The translations under genes were made by a program, and so were the position numbers. A model generated the notes under the pieces. It ran no database searches. It was not told the DNA's origin and saw nothing but the letters and a program-made list of their open reading frames with translations. Below, one piece after another: positions 53,330 to 63,831 of a stretch of 64,000 bases of DNA. Location: the NCBI GenBank assembly GCA_964035795.1, contig OZ038321.1:9762294-9826293 (forward strand). The letters are read 5' to 3'. The stretch is from Pterobdella sp. o SKG-2022 (Eukaryota > Annelida > Clitellata > Hirudinida > Piscicolidae). Position 1 is the stretch's first letter. Each line of letters begins with the position of its first letter.

Positions 53330-54928
53330 ATCATCATCATCATGTCGACCACAGTCGAACTTCCATGACTTTGTTCTTCCAATACTCCCTATCGCTCATA
53401 GCTGTTTCTAAATCTTCTTTATCAAGATTAGTATCATCAGTTAGTTGGTTGATGAAATTTCGAGCTGGTCTTCTTCTAGTATTTTTACCACATCTTGGTT
53501 CCCATATTATCAATTTTTGTATAACTTCTTTACCACGAAAGCAATGTCCTGCGAAACTTACTCTCTGTGTTTCAATTGTATTGGTTATCTTTGGTAAGTT
53601 GTCATATAGTACATTATTGCTTATACGTTGCTACCATTTTACATTATTCACAACTCTTAGAATATTTGTATAACACCCGTTCAACTTTGTTTCTAACTTT
53701 TTGGTCAATGTCCAGGTACTGATCCATAGAGTAGCACAGAGCTCACTGTACTATGGAAAAATGCTAATTTTAAGTTTTTGGGCAGATTTGAATTCCAGTT
53801 AGTATCTAGTTTTTGTAACGCAACCCAAGCTTTACCGATTCTTATGTCAACGTCTTTCTCGTTGGAATATATCCAGGATCCTAGATAGGGAAAATCGTTT
53901 GTGAGTTTTATGCATTTTTTCTTTATTGTGGTGAGTTTTGAAGGATTACGATTAAATGTCATATATTGTGTATTTTTCTCATTAATGTGAAGACCTATTA
54001 GTTTGGCTGCCATTTCTACATTATGCAACAGTTTTTCAGCTTTATCCAGAGTCTGAAAGTAAGGCAATATTATCTGCGTAGTCTAATTCTGTTATACATA
54101 GTGCTGGATGTCTCCTACTTTTAGTTTTTTCGAGAGTAAAGCCTTTAATCTTCTGAATTAGAAATTGCTGTCCTCATTGCATAATCTACTGCTATTATGA
54201 ACAGTTAGGGTGCTAGTGTATCTCCCTGAAAAACTCCTGCATGAACTGGAAAAAAAACTTGTATCACCATCTGGGGAAATAACTTTAGCAGTAGTGTTTT
54301 TATATAGAAGTGAAATTGCGTTTACAGTTTCAAGAGGAATGCCATATGCTTTTAGTATTTCCATTAATTTTCCTCTATGAATTGAATCAAAAGCTTTATA
54401 GATATCCACAAAAATCATAACTGCCGGTAGTGTTTTTGATTTGACTCTTTCGATTATTCTTCTCAGCGTGAGGATTTGAGCAAGAGTGGATCGACCAGAT
54501 CTGAAACCATTTTGGTTTATTCTCAACTTTTCGTCTAAAATTGAACGTATTCTATTGAGCAACATTTTATTGTATATTTTGCATGCTGAATAAGATAGTT
54601 TTTTCTTGATAATTACTGGCTATACTCAATTCTCCTTTTTTTGGAACAGGTAAGATTTTACCTTATAGCCAGCAGTTTGGTGCGTCATCAAGATATGTTT
54701 TGTTGTATACATTTAATAGTTTTTCGTTCATACAGCCTGTTTTCCATGTTTCTATCGGTATACTATCAAGACCAGTAGCTTATTTTGAAAAGACTTTATG
54801 GAAGTTTGAGGCTCGATTGTAGTAAATTCACCAGTTTTAATTGGAAGAATATCGAATACTTTTGGTACGGGTTCATCTATCACCGGTGATTGTACCACTA
54901 TATCAAAGCAGAAACTGATTAGATACTT
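53330..54928 (-). pseudogene. LINE RT inserted in the CR1-type copy (minus strand)
   Basis: Minus strand from about 54928: a region before the RT (VIDEPVPKVFDI), then LRINQNGFRSGRSTLAQILT, LPAVMIFVDIYKAFDSIHRG (motif A), YGIPLETVNAI and VISPDGDT. After a frameshift come GVFQGDTLAP (motif B) and ELDYADNIALLSD (motif C with Asp-to-Asn). Next are AAKLIGLHINEKNTQYMTFN, FPYLGSWIYSNEKDV and SVLLYGS. The C-terminus in broken frames reads FAGHCFRGKEVIQKLIIWEP and RRPARNFINQL, ending around 53345. The QGDTLAP and GSWI.S..KD signatures mark a LINE group separate from CR1; I do not name the clade. No endonuclease was found, so it is 5' truncated. Confidence 0.82.
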
Positions 54929-54929
54929 C

Positions 54930-55405
54930 TTCAAAAGGATCTTGAAAGACTAGAAGATTGGGCAAGAAAATGGAGTATAAAATTTAATATAGAAAAGTGT
55001 GAAGTTTTAAGTGTGAGTCAAAGTAGAAAGACCCACACTTATTGTCACTCAATGGAAGGGGTAGTTCTTGCAAAGGAGACTGGTTGCAAACATTTGGTTG
55101 TGTATTTTCAGACCAATCTTAAATGGAGAAATCACATCGATAATAAAATCAAAAAAGCAAACAGTGTGCTGGAATTTCTAAAAAAAACTTGATCAAAACA
55201 TATGAAAAAGCTAAAACAATTGCTTATCAAGCATTAGTTAGACCACATTTAGAATACTGCTGCAGCATATGGAATCCCTACCAGATCAACCACATCAAAA
55301 ACATTGAAATGGTACAAAGAAGAGCTGCACGATTTGTAACCAACACCTATGGCAAAAAATCTAGTGTTTCTGGTATATTTAACAGGCTAAATTTGGATTC
55401 GTTAT
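54930..55405 (+). pseudogene. LINE (CR1/L2 type), 3' half of the split copy
   Basis: Begins LQKDLERLEDWARKWSIKFN, followed by EKCEVLSVSQS and a diverged KYLGV-type block. After a stop near 55190 come TIAYQALVRPHLEYCCSIWN and NIEMVQRRAARFVTNTYGKK, ending at about FNRLNLDSLS (55405). This continues the family of 52690-53328. Roughly 130 residues of RT palm are missing between the halves. The C-terminus is cut by the next minus-strand LINE. Confidence 0.8.
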
Positions 55406-57600
55406 CATTCGTTTTGATGTTGCACATCCAGCGAATCATGGCAAGGTCATTTCGTCTAAGGCGGTTCAATGTGGAAACTGTTATGAGCACGTCACAGCTC
55501 TTTTGACACAGGTTGAATAGACACGGCCAATAGTAATAAATGACGATTAGCAAGAAGTGGAAGAAGTTGGCGAAATTCAGCCCAGGAACTCTTACAACGT
55601 GTTATTGAAGCAAGCTCACATCCACTACCTGCAGATAACATATTCCCAAGATAGCAGAACTCTGAGACAACTTCCAGTTTTTCATCACCAATCATCACTT
55701 CCTTCACTAATCTACCATCAACAGGCCGTGCTGTACTAAGGCAACGAGCGCATCGGAAGTTAAGATCCGAAGTTAGAGAGCCTTTTATGCCGGTAACTGA
55801 CGCAGGATATATATATATGGCATCAGTTGTACTCCGACCTTGCATAAAACCACATTGCATATCATTAATCACCACCCTCTGTCTGATAAAACCTTTTACT
55901 ACGTGCTCCAAAACCTTTATAACCTGATGAATTAACTTCAAACCCCTATAGTTAGACCTGTTTAAAGCATCGTCTTTACCCTTATATACACTGACTATGT
56001 GACTTTCTTGCCACTCAGACAGTATATGGTTTTCAAAGATGATGTCTTTAATGAGATCTCGAATCATACTAGCACCACTTGGACCTGCGGCCTTGAACAT
56101 CTCGGCAACAATACCTGAAAAACTCGCTGCTTTCCCAAGGCTCATCTTATTAATGGCCTTTCTAACCATTGCTGTAGTGATAGGTTCGCTGGGACCTTCC
56201 ACAGGATAGATTTCGGGCAAACCACCTGAATTCCATGAAAACTCCACATTGAGAAGGCATATAATGCTCTCTCCATGCTTTTTTTTGGAATCAACATCCA
56301 GGGACATTTGGCCATTATTATTTCTTACCGGTTTATCCCCAATGACGTCCTGGTTCTCTCGCCGCATTTGCTTAGCCAGTCGATATATCTCAACAGATTT
56401 GGGATTGATTTGTTTGAACGCAATCTTCTCAGCATCACTTTTTGCTATGTGCACAGCAAGGTTGGATGCACGTTTAGCAGCCTGATAAGTATCTCTGTCT
56501 CCTCCTGCTTTCCGTACTTTGAAACATTTGCGTTTGTGGGACAAAACTTGCTGCATCTTGTCATTCCACCACCAAGTCTGCCTCTTCCAGGTATGTTTTG
56601 CAAAGACTCCACAAACCTGTCTTTATCAATTTTTTTTTCAGGTACTTCAACGCTCACCCAAAGTTTTAAGTTTTATTTCCTTGGATAAAAGCAGTGAAAA
56701 AATTAGAAAATTCAATTTGATTTCCAAAGTCTCTTAGTTTCCAGACTTTTGTACAAGGAACAAACCTTCTTTTGGAGTGAGCATGAGTGTAAACCTTGAA
56801 GTCACCGACCACCAGTCTACGCTGTGTTGCACACTCCTCCCCAACAATGACTTTCACATTAGAGACAATTTTTCGAAAAATTCTCTTGTACAATATGTAG
56901 TTAATTTGGGTTTTACAATCTTCTGACTGGTATGTAATCAGATGTTCAAATCTCTTCTTAAACCAGAAGTTACCAACAACCAGCTCATTGGCAACAGCAA
57001 ATTCCAGCAGTCTTTCATCTTCATGGTTTCTTTTTCCCAAAGCCTGTCTCCCATGCACATTCTCAAAAGCATAAGTGTGATTCTAGATGGTCATTCCAGT
57101 GTCCACTTATGATTAGCTGTTCTGAAACTTAAGCTATGGTGGATTGAAGTGCATACTAGAATTGAACTTTTACACTCTCACTAAGTTTAGCTTGAGGTGC
57201 ATAAACACTCACAAAAACAAACACAACTGATCCAACGACCATTCGAATGAGAATGATTCTATCTGAGACTCTAATTACTTTAAACACTTTCTTCCACCAC
57301 TTCTCAGCCAGTAGAAATCCTACACCACAAGTGCCTTCATCATTCCCACAAGCAAAATACTTATATCGAGAGTCTCTGCCCGCAATAAGTTTAAGGTTGG
57401 TCTTCCAACGAGTCTTTTGTAAACAACACAGATCGACTCTCCTACTCGACATGGTTTCCACCACTTTAGAAGCCTTCCCTCTCATCGAACCAACATTCAA
57501 AGATCCGACTCGAAAAGGACTTTCATTATCTTTGTGGCAATTTTTCTTGAAAAATGCCCTTCCTTTCAACCACTCTTTTTCAGAGTTTCTTCTTTTTTCT
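55405..57600 (-). pseudogene. LINE B: RTE-like, RT core deleted
   Basis: Minus strand from 57569: FRVGSLNVGSMRGKASKVVE (EEP start), LCCLQKTRWK, VSDRIILIRMVVG and SVYAPQ. After a gap come GRQALGKRNHEDERLLEFAV, NFWFKKRFEHLITY and KTQINYIL (57058-56900). The RT part (56556 on) has MSLGKAASFSGIVAEMFKAA, GLKLIHQVIKVLEHVVKGFI and MQCGFMQGRSTTDAIYI. It then jumps at about 55810 (an ATATATATA junction) to CARCLSTARPVDGRLVKEV and EFCYLGNMLSAGSGCELASI. Motifs A, B and C and half of the PHD-like finger are therefore deleted. The C-terminus RLRRNDLAMIRWMCNIK stops at about 55405, truncated. It has the same architecture as LINEs A and C. Confidence 0.85.
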
Positions 57601-57639
57601 TGCTGGACTCTTACTGTAATTATTGATATCTTTATTTAA

Positions 57640-58385
57640 CCTACTACTATTATATATATTACTCCTAATGTTTAAATAAAAAACTCGGCGTTTCACTTGA
57701 CGCGAGGGAGGATTAGTATTATGAGATAAGCTTAACAAAAAATCTCTAGAGTATGACATTTTACGTAAAGAAGTATTTTGAAATAAATACAAATTAATTA
57801 GATAAATACGAGTGTACAGTTTTGATAAAAATGGAAAATAAAACAATTATGATAAAAATAAAAAACAGGCCGTGTCCAGAAAGCAGAAAAAATAACTTTG
57901 AAAATCAAATTTCGCAAACAGCAGAACATGTCGGTTGCTAAAGTAAAATAAAAAAAATGAAATTATGGAATATAAATTCAAATATGACCTGCTAAAGCTA
58001 AAGAAGTCTCATAAATTATAGGTTATAATACTTCAGTTGAATGGATTATGGATGAAATATATCCTTAGCTCATCACTACACGGATCTTTGAACTACTGAT
58101 ATAGAAAAAAATCAAGAGAAGCATGAACAGTGATAGAATTAAAAAATGTGTATTGGTAAATTTAGTAAATTGGCAACTGAGCCACTAGCAGAACAAAAAA
58201 AACAGTTTCATGACTGAGCAAGAAATCATGAAAATTATTTTCTCCAAGATAAACTTATCAGAGGTCACAAATGATGAATCAACAGACACTAAGTGACATG
58301 TTTATGAAAATGTTCAATAAACAAAACTTTTGTGGAAGCATTGCCGGCAACATGTGCAATGTTTATGAATAATATAAAATAAAAA
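57640..58385. other. AT-rich gap between LINEs B and C
   Basis: No gene recognised. The 3' tail of LINE C (AT-rich, ATTATTTTTATTTTA on the minus strand) occupies the right edge. Confidence 0.45.
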
Positions 58386-58389
58386 TAAT

Positions 58390-61300
58390 ATCCATATTAG
58401 ATTATACTGCTGTGGGCGTCCCATTAGCTGGGGTATACAGCAGTCGGCTAATACACTTTCTCCACTCAGCTCTATTGAGTGGGTCCGCATTTTCCAGGCC
58501 ATAGGATTCCATATCCTTTTCAACACAACTCAACCAAGTTTTTGCTGGTCTACCACGAGAACGACCTCCAGGCAAAGGAAATTCGAGCACGTCTTTGATA
58601 CACATGGACGAACGTCTCACGTGACTATACCAACGAAGACGACGGCTCTGTAGCAGCGTCCTTATATCTGGGATTTTGAGTTTTGTGAGGAAAACTGATG
58701 ATAGACTTCTGTCCTTTGGCTTAACGCCACATATCCAGTGGATCATAGACCTATCGTTGCGCTGTAGCCTTTGCAAAACAGCAACTGTTGGAGCCCAGTA
58801 TTCACTGCCATATAACAAGGCAGAGCGCACACAAGATATGTATAATTTTCCACGAGATTCCAAGGTGACGTGTTCAGAGGTCAATATGAGCAACAGTTTT
58901 TTAAATTTTTCCCAGGCAACTGAACATCTTGTGATAACTGTCAGTTAACAACCTCCACCTGCACACAACATATCACCAAGGTAGCAAAAAATGGGTTCTA
59001 CATCCATTGTGGCATTACCAACAATAACCTCTTTGATAGGCCTATAACCCAAAGGTGGCGATAAATTGAGACAGCGAGGACATACATAAGCCCGATCCTT
59101 CAGTCTTCCAGTCAAACCATTACATCTTTTGTGGACCCAATGAGAGCATGTCGAGCAAAAAACTGAGTTGACGCCAACACCTTTGCAGCATACACTGCAA
59201 GGAAAAGCTCCAGAATCCCTCAAGTATTTAGAACCGAGTAACATGAATTTTGTTTTTTTGGAGTTCCCCCGCATCTATTTCCAGTTTCAATTTTTTAAAT
59301 TTGGATTTACAATCGTCTAGCGATTCTGAGATCAAAACGAGGTCATCAGCATATAAAAGTTCCCAAGGAACACCGGTTTTTAACTCTCTAGACAAAGCTT
59401 CCAAAACAAGAATAAAAAGTAAAGGACTCAATACAGATCCTTGATGTACACCAACATTTACACCAAACTCATCACTGAGCTGGTTATTAATGCGTACTCG
59501 ACTTTTTGCTCCACTATACATGCTCTCAACTGCACGGACAGCCCATTCTTCAATCCTGAGATTTTTCATTGCCCTCCAAATCACGCGCGGAACTCGACCA
59601 AAGGCCTTCTCTAAATCAACGAAAACAAGAGTGGTTTTTTGAAGGCTAGATATTTTTCCTGCAACTGACCAACAATAAAAACTGCATCAGTGGCGTTTCT
59701 ACCAGAAACGAAGCCAAACTGCATCTCATCAATATCCATCATCTTCCCGATTCGTCGCTCTAGGGCATGCTCAACAAGCTTCATCACATGATCTGTCGGC
59801 TTGAGGCTTTTATAATTTCCTCGATCCAAAGCATCCCCCTTACCTTTGTAGAGGTTTACAATGATGCTATCACGCCAATCAGCAGGAACAACACCTTCAG
59901 CAATAACTGATTTCATGAGGTGGGCCAACACTTCTAAACCTACAGAATAAGACGCCTTTAACTTTTCGGCCACTATGCCAGAAGGTTCTGCTGTTTTGCG
60001 ACACTTCATTTTCTTAATGGCATCACTGACCTGTGACAGAAGGAGGAGGGCCAAGGATCGGTGAAACAAAAGAAAGAGACTTGCTAGATCAATCGAACTC
60101 AACATTTGATAGCCTTTTATGATGTTCAACCCAGGCATTCATTTTTTGGGCACCATTTAAAGTGAGTTCACCAGCATCATTTTTGACACATTTATCACCT
60201 ATTACATCACGGTTATGACTGTCCATCTGCCTGGCCAAGTGATATATTCCATTAGGGCCGGATGTAATAGCAGAAAATGCATTCTGTTTCACTTTTTGCC
60301 AACAAAACAAGACGCTTAACAACACGCTTAGACTCGTTATAGGCTTCTTTAGCTATTAAATAGCCCCTGAATTTGAAGCTTTTTAAAAGCCTTATAAGGG
60401 TTCCTTTTTTCATTCACAGCGTCATCTACACTGGCGTTCCACCACCACGTTTGGCGTTTCCACTGGTGGTTCAGAGATGTACCACAGACCTATGAAGAGG
60501 TTTCAAGAAGGGACTTTTTGAGATGAGCCCATATTCCCTCCACGTTTGGAAAATTCATGACTTTAGCCGCTGTTAACATGGCGTTCAAGGAAATGGCAAA
60601 CTCTTTTGCAACTGCTGGACCTCGGAGTTTCCAAGTTCGAAGACGAGGGTTAAACTTCCGCTTTACACTCCGTATAGTATGAACAAGATCACAGACCAAC
60701 ACGTGGTGTTGCAATGCACATTCCTCTCCAGAAATGACTTTGACTTTCTTTACCTTACTTTGAAAGTTTTTCGACAAAGAATGAAGTCAATCTGGAACTT
60801 TGAACCACCAGAGTTATAGGTCATAAGATGGGACTCCCTTTTCATAAAACAAGTGTTGGCGACAAAAAGATTGTTGGCCATTGCGAATTCTAAAATTCGC
60901 TCACCTTCAGAGTTACGGGTGTACGTCCTCAAAACCATGAGCCTTCTCACTAAGACTCGATGAACTTCAAAAACATTGTGTCCATTTTTCTGCCAAAAGA
61001 AATCCAGCACCACCGAGACCTGACTTATTGCCACACCTATAAAACTTATAGGCTGAATTCTTGCCCTTCAAAATGCGGGATTGATTTGACTCGGTGCCAC
61101 CAGCTCATCTATGTTCTTGGATCGCACAATTGTCCACTCTTCTCCGAAACATAGTCTCTACCACCTCACTGCCTCTGCTCTTTAAACTACCCACATTCAA
61201 AGAAGCTACTCTGAACGTCGTTTTTGAGTACTCACTTGATTCGCCTGAGCCGGACCCTGCATTCCACACCCGGGAGTCAGTCAAGTCCGAAGCATTACCA

Positions 61301-61400
61301 GTACGAATATGGGTACTGATACTACTTTTAGTGTAAAAATATTTTTTGAAAGCCATTTTTAGTTGGGACAAAATTTTCATAGAACTGCCAGCCCGAGCTA
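58390..61400 (-). pseudogene. LINE C: near full-length RTE-like element with PHD-like finger
   Basis: Minus strand from 61400: FRVASLNVGSLKSRGSEVVE, CAIQEHR (EEP start); the EEP middle is disrupted. Then SEGERILEFAMANNLFVANT, MKRESHLMTYNSGGSKFQID, KVKVISGEECALQHHVLVCD and a linker. RT: KCRKTAEPSGIVAEKLKASY, YKGKGDALDRGNYKSLKPTD and MQFGFVSGRNATDAVFI. A one-base frameshift in an A run near 59637 leads into VDLEKAFGRVPR (motif A), GVHQGSVLSPLLFIL (motif B) and LLYADDLVLISE (motif C intact). A C4HC3 PHD-like finger follows: CSVC, CSTC, HWVHKRC, CPRC (59200-59090). Then FCYLGDMLCAGGGC, LQRLQRNDRSMIHWICGVKP, LRWYSHVRRSS and GGRSRGRPAKTWLSCVEKDM, ending at 58402. It is the best preserved member of this family here. 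Confidence 0.88.
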
Positions 61401-61780
61401 ACGTCCAACTTGAAATTATCGGACTTCAAGAACCGCCGTTCCCACACTTGGACAGTTTGCCTTGCCGTTGTTAAAAAAGAATGATCCTCCACCAAGCCAA
61501 ATGACAACGATACCAGTATAGCAGTTTGTCGATACCCGCTACCGAAGTCTTCTGTTATCCAGGTTATAACAGAAAAGCAGTCTCAATTTGGAGATGCTGT
61601 CTTTGGTGCAGTTTAACCTCATGCCCAGGACCACTTGGATGCAGTTCAACGTCATGCCCAGGACGAAGCTTTATTTATACGGAAAATCTTAGATCTCGAC
61701 CTGTCAGTATTTTTGATGGCCTACTATTAACAAAGAGACTTAAGATTCAAAGATTTTGAATTCGGTTTTAAAGTCCAATA
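61401..61780. other. Probable 5' leader of LINE C
   Basis: GC-richer than background and continuous with LINE C, without a readable ORF. It contains a short 31-bp-spaced direct repeat (TGCAGTTYAACSTCATGCCC at 61610 and 61641). Confidence 0.4.
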
Positions 61781-62235
61781 TACTGAGAATGGTTACCAAA
61801 GAAACACTGATAATCACATACTAAACACTACTCCTTCCCATCATTGAATACACCAACACTTTCTGATCCCATTCACCTTATCCACCTCACATAAAAATTA
61901 GAAAAATATAAAACATAGCCATGAGAGCAATCACAGGCACTAACATTCAACACCTTCACCTAAAAAAAAATTCTTCTGCTCCAAACTTCATGCCTCACAA
62001 GTCAATTAAAAAGCCTCCTTTTTCACCCTCCAACTCAGCACACAAAAAGCTCCCCCCAGAGAGGAAAAACAATCCACATTCAACAACAACCTCAACTACA
62101 CCACGACATACCCACCAACCACAACACCACTTACAAATAGACACAAAAAATGTACAAGAATACATATCATCCACCCACAACAAAACTCTCAACAACCCTC
62201 TTCCATAAAAACCACTCTAAATCACCACACACAAC
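61780..62235 (+). pseudogene. LINE RT C-terminal relic, G-poor strand
   Basis: The plus-strand frame reads LLLPIIEYTNTFSDPIHLIH and, across a stop, KLEKI, NIAMRAITGTNIQHLHLKKN. This is the late RT block 'EYA.T.W.P.....KLQ.IQN.ALR.ITGC....HLH.ET' of a LINE group. From 61980 to 62235 the strand is extremely poor in G and rich in A and C, coding a Pro/His/Thr/Lys-rich tail of the 61921-62208 frame. It is 5' truncated. Confidence 0.55.
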
Positions 62236-62268
62236 ACATCATCACCTAACTCAAAACAAACAAATTAC

Positions 62269-62463
62269 CTTTCATGCTCTCATACCTCAATAAAATCTCA
62301 TGACCATCCCATTCTTCACCCTCATGCTCACTGCCACACCCATCTTCATGACACTCCTCACCTGCACTAAAATAATTACCACCTTGGATACCGAGACTCT
62401 GTGAGAGAAACTGAGGTTCTAAAGAATTGGAACTTGGGAGATATCCACCCATGACTAGGGTGC
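62269..62463 (-). CDS. Candidate host exon, unidentified acidic protein
   Basis: A 195-bp minus-strand stretch bounded by a good acceptor (TTTCTTTCACACCAG) and a donor (AAAG|GTAATT), open throughout in one phase. It encodes TLVMGGYLPSSNSLEPQ, then an acidic part with GEECHEDGCG and EHEGEEWDGHEILLRYESMK. An ATG lies at 62450-62452. I recognise no domain. It lies on the same strand as MED11 and downstream of it, so it would belong to a different gene, or be a chance frame. Confidence 0.3.
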
Positions 62464-62835
62464 CTGGTGTGAAAGAAAAAAGTCAAGGATTTAAATTTAT
62501 ATCAATTAGACAATAATAATTTAACTGAACACAAAGGTTTATTTAATGACAAAGCTTTTTTTAACTTACATATTCAAATACTAAGTACTCACAAAAAAGC
62601 TACATTGTTGAATATACATTTTTTCATGTCTAGTACATTTAATTTTATGACAAATTAAAACTTTTTACATATTATAGTCTTCATTTTTTTCTATAACTAA
62701 AAAATGAGCTAGCAATGAAAAGATAATATCTTTGAAAGTTTTATAATAAAATAAAAAACTATTTTTTTTTAAAAAAAAAAGTTTGAATTGAAAAATATAA
62801 TAAAATATCAAATCGTTATCAGATTAATTTGAATT
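62464..62835. other. MED11 3' flank
   Basis: AT-rich with no gene seen; includes the presumed MED11 3' UTR. Confidence 0.45.
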
Positions 62836-63331
62836 TTAAAAGCAAGGTGGATTTTTTAAAGATTTGTCAAGATCCACAAGACATTGCTTCAAAACTTCAC
62901 TTTTATGCTGTGCCAGTTGGCAGTCTTTTTGAGCTGCATAACTTGATCCTGTATGTGACTGGGCTGTAAATAGATTTATGAGAGTCTAAAAAAATAAACT
63001 TTATTCATTTCATTGAAATACAATTATAAAACTCATACTTGTCGAAATTATCATGAGGTAATTAATTTGAGACATCAAATTATTTTCAACAGCTTCCAAA
63101 CATCTAGTGAACTGATTAGTGTTTGCTTCAACATTTTTGCTTACAGGTTTATCTTTTGCTACTTCATTCATTACCAAACCTATAATTATGCTATATCATT
63201 AATATTAGAAAAAAGCATGAAAACTTTCAGTGTTAATTAAAATTACCTGCAAGCTCCAAAGCTCTAGCAATGTTTCTTTCAACTTCTTCTAATTGTTGTA
63301 CTCGAGTTATTTGCTCACTTGACTTAGACAT
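62836..63331 (-). CDS. MED11: Mediator complex subunit 11, three exons
   Basis: A nuclear head-module subunit of Mediator, which pairs with MED22 and helps couple activators to RNA polymerase II and TFIIH. Exons on the minus strand are 63331-63247, 63179-63039 and 62963-62836, with introns of 67 and 75 bp that begin GTAATT and GTATGA and end TATAG and TTACAG. Lengths 85+141+128 give 354 nt, i.e. 117 residues plus stop, the length I recall for human MED11. Exon 1 codes MSKSSEQITRVQQLEEVERN, IARALELA; exon 2 GLVMNEVAKDKPVSKNV, NTNQFTRCLEAVE and MSQINYLM; exon 3 SHTGSSYAAQKDCQLAQHKS. The landmarks 'LE.VER.I...L..AG', 'F...V..VE..L..QI.YL' and 'H.GSSY...KDC..A' are those of MED11. The frame is intact and all junctions are in phase, so I consider this a live gene. 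Confidence 0.93.
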
Positions 63332-63534
63332 TTTAACTTTTTATTTTGAAAATCTAAAAAAAGAACTTATTAATTGCAATCGCTAAACGGCAGAAGAAGT
63401 GGTTAAGAGAATCAAAATGCAGTGTTTATTAGGCGAATCCACTGCATTGAGACAGGCACTTGACGATTACATTATACTCATTTAATAGCATTATCGGCGA
63501 GCCAATAGCATTGCAGAAGAATTTGCACCAATCA
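63332..63534 (-). promoter_or_regulatory. MED11 5' flank with two CCAAT boxes from a TIR element
   Basis: Upstream of the MED11 ATG (about 170 and 200 bases away) lie CCAAT at 63502-63506 and 63528-63532, within the end of TIR element copy 2. No clear TATA box. CCAAT boxes bind NF-Y in either orientation; use by MED11 is inference. Confidence 0.35.
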
Positions 63535-63831
63535 GAGAAATTTGAAAAAATTAAAAAACTACTGAAATAATCATTTTTTTTTACATTCGTATCTGAATAG
63601 AATTATTTTTTTGTTATTTGAAAAAAAAATGTTTACTCACTTAAAAGAAAATTAATTTGCATACACGATTTTTTGTAAAATTCGTAAATATCTAAACATT
63701 CTGATACGTTAATATTTTCATGAGCAAAGAACTATCATTTTCCAACCAAAAAAGCTTTTTGTACAATCCGTAAATATTTAAACATTCTGATATATAAATG
63801 TTTTCAAGAAAAAAAAACTAACCTTTTCAAC
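63500..63831. mobile_element. TIR element, copy 2 (3' end missing)
   Basis: AGCCAATAG (63500-63508) and ACCAATCAG (63527-63535) match the left end of the element at 24238. The AGAAGAAT between them instead matches the reverse complement of that element's right end. The interior follows copy 1: ACATTCGTATCT, TTTTTGTAAAAT.CGTAAATA, CTTTTTGTACAATC, CATTCTGATA and AACTAACCTTTTCAACT. Similarity stops at 63831, before the right inverted repeat. Confidence 0.7.

Noticed and set aside
53257..53673. 138-codon plus-strand frame
   Set aside because: It straddles the junction at 53328 and beyond that is the antisense of the minus-strand LINE C-terminus (FAGHCFRGKE and following).
55347..55553. Separate small minus-strand gene
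   Set aside because: Its middle part is the C-terminus of LINE B and its end is antisense of the CR1-type copy.
61921..62208. Independent 95-residue basic protein
   Set aside because: Its first residues (MRAITGT..HLH) are the inside of a LINE RT block, and the upstream frame continues that block.
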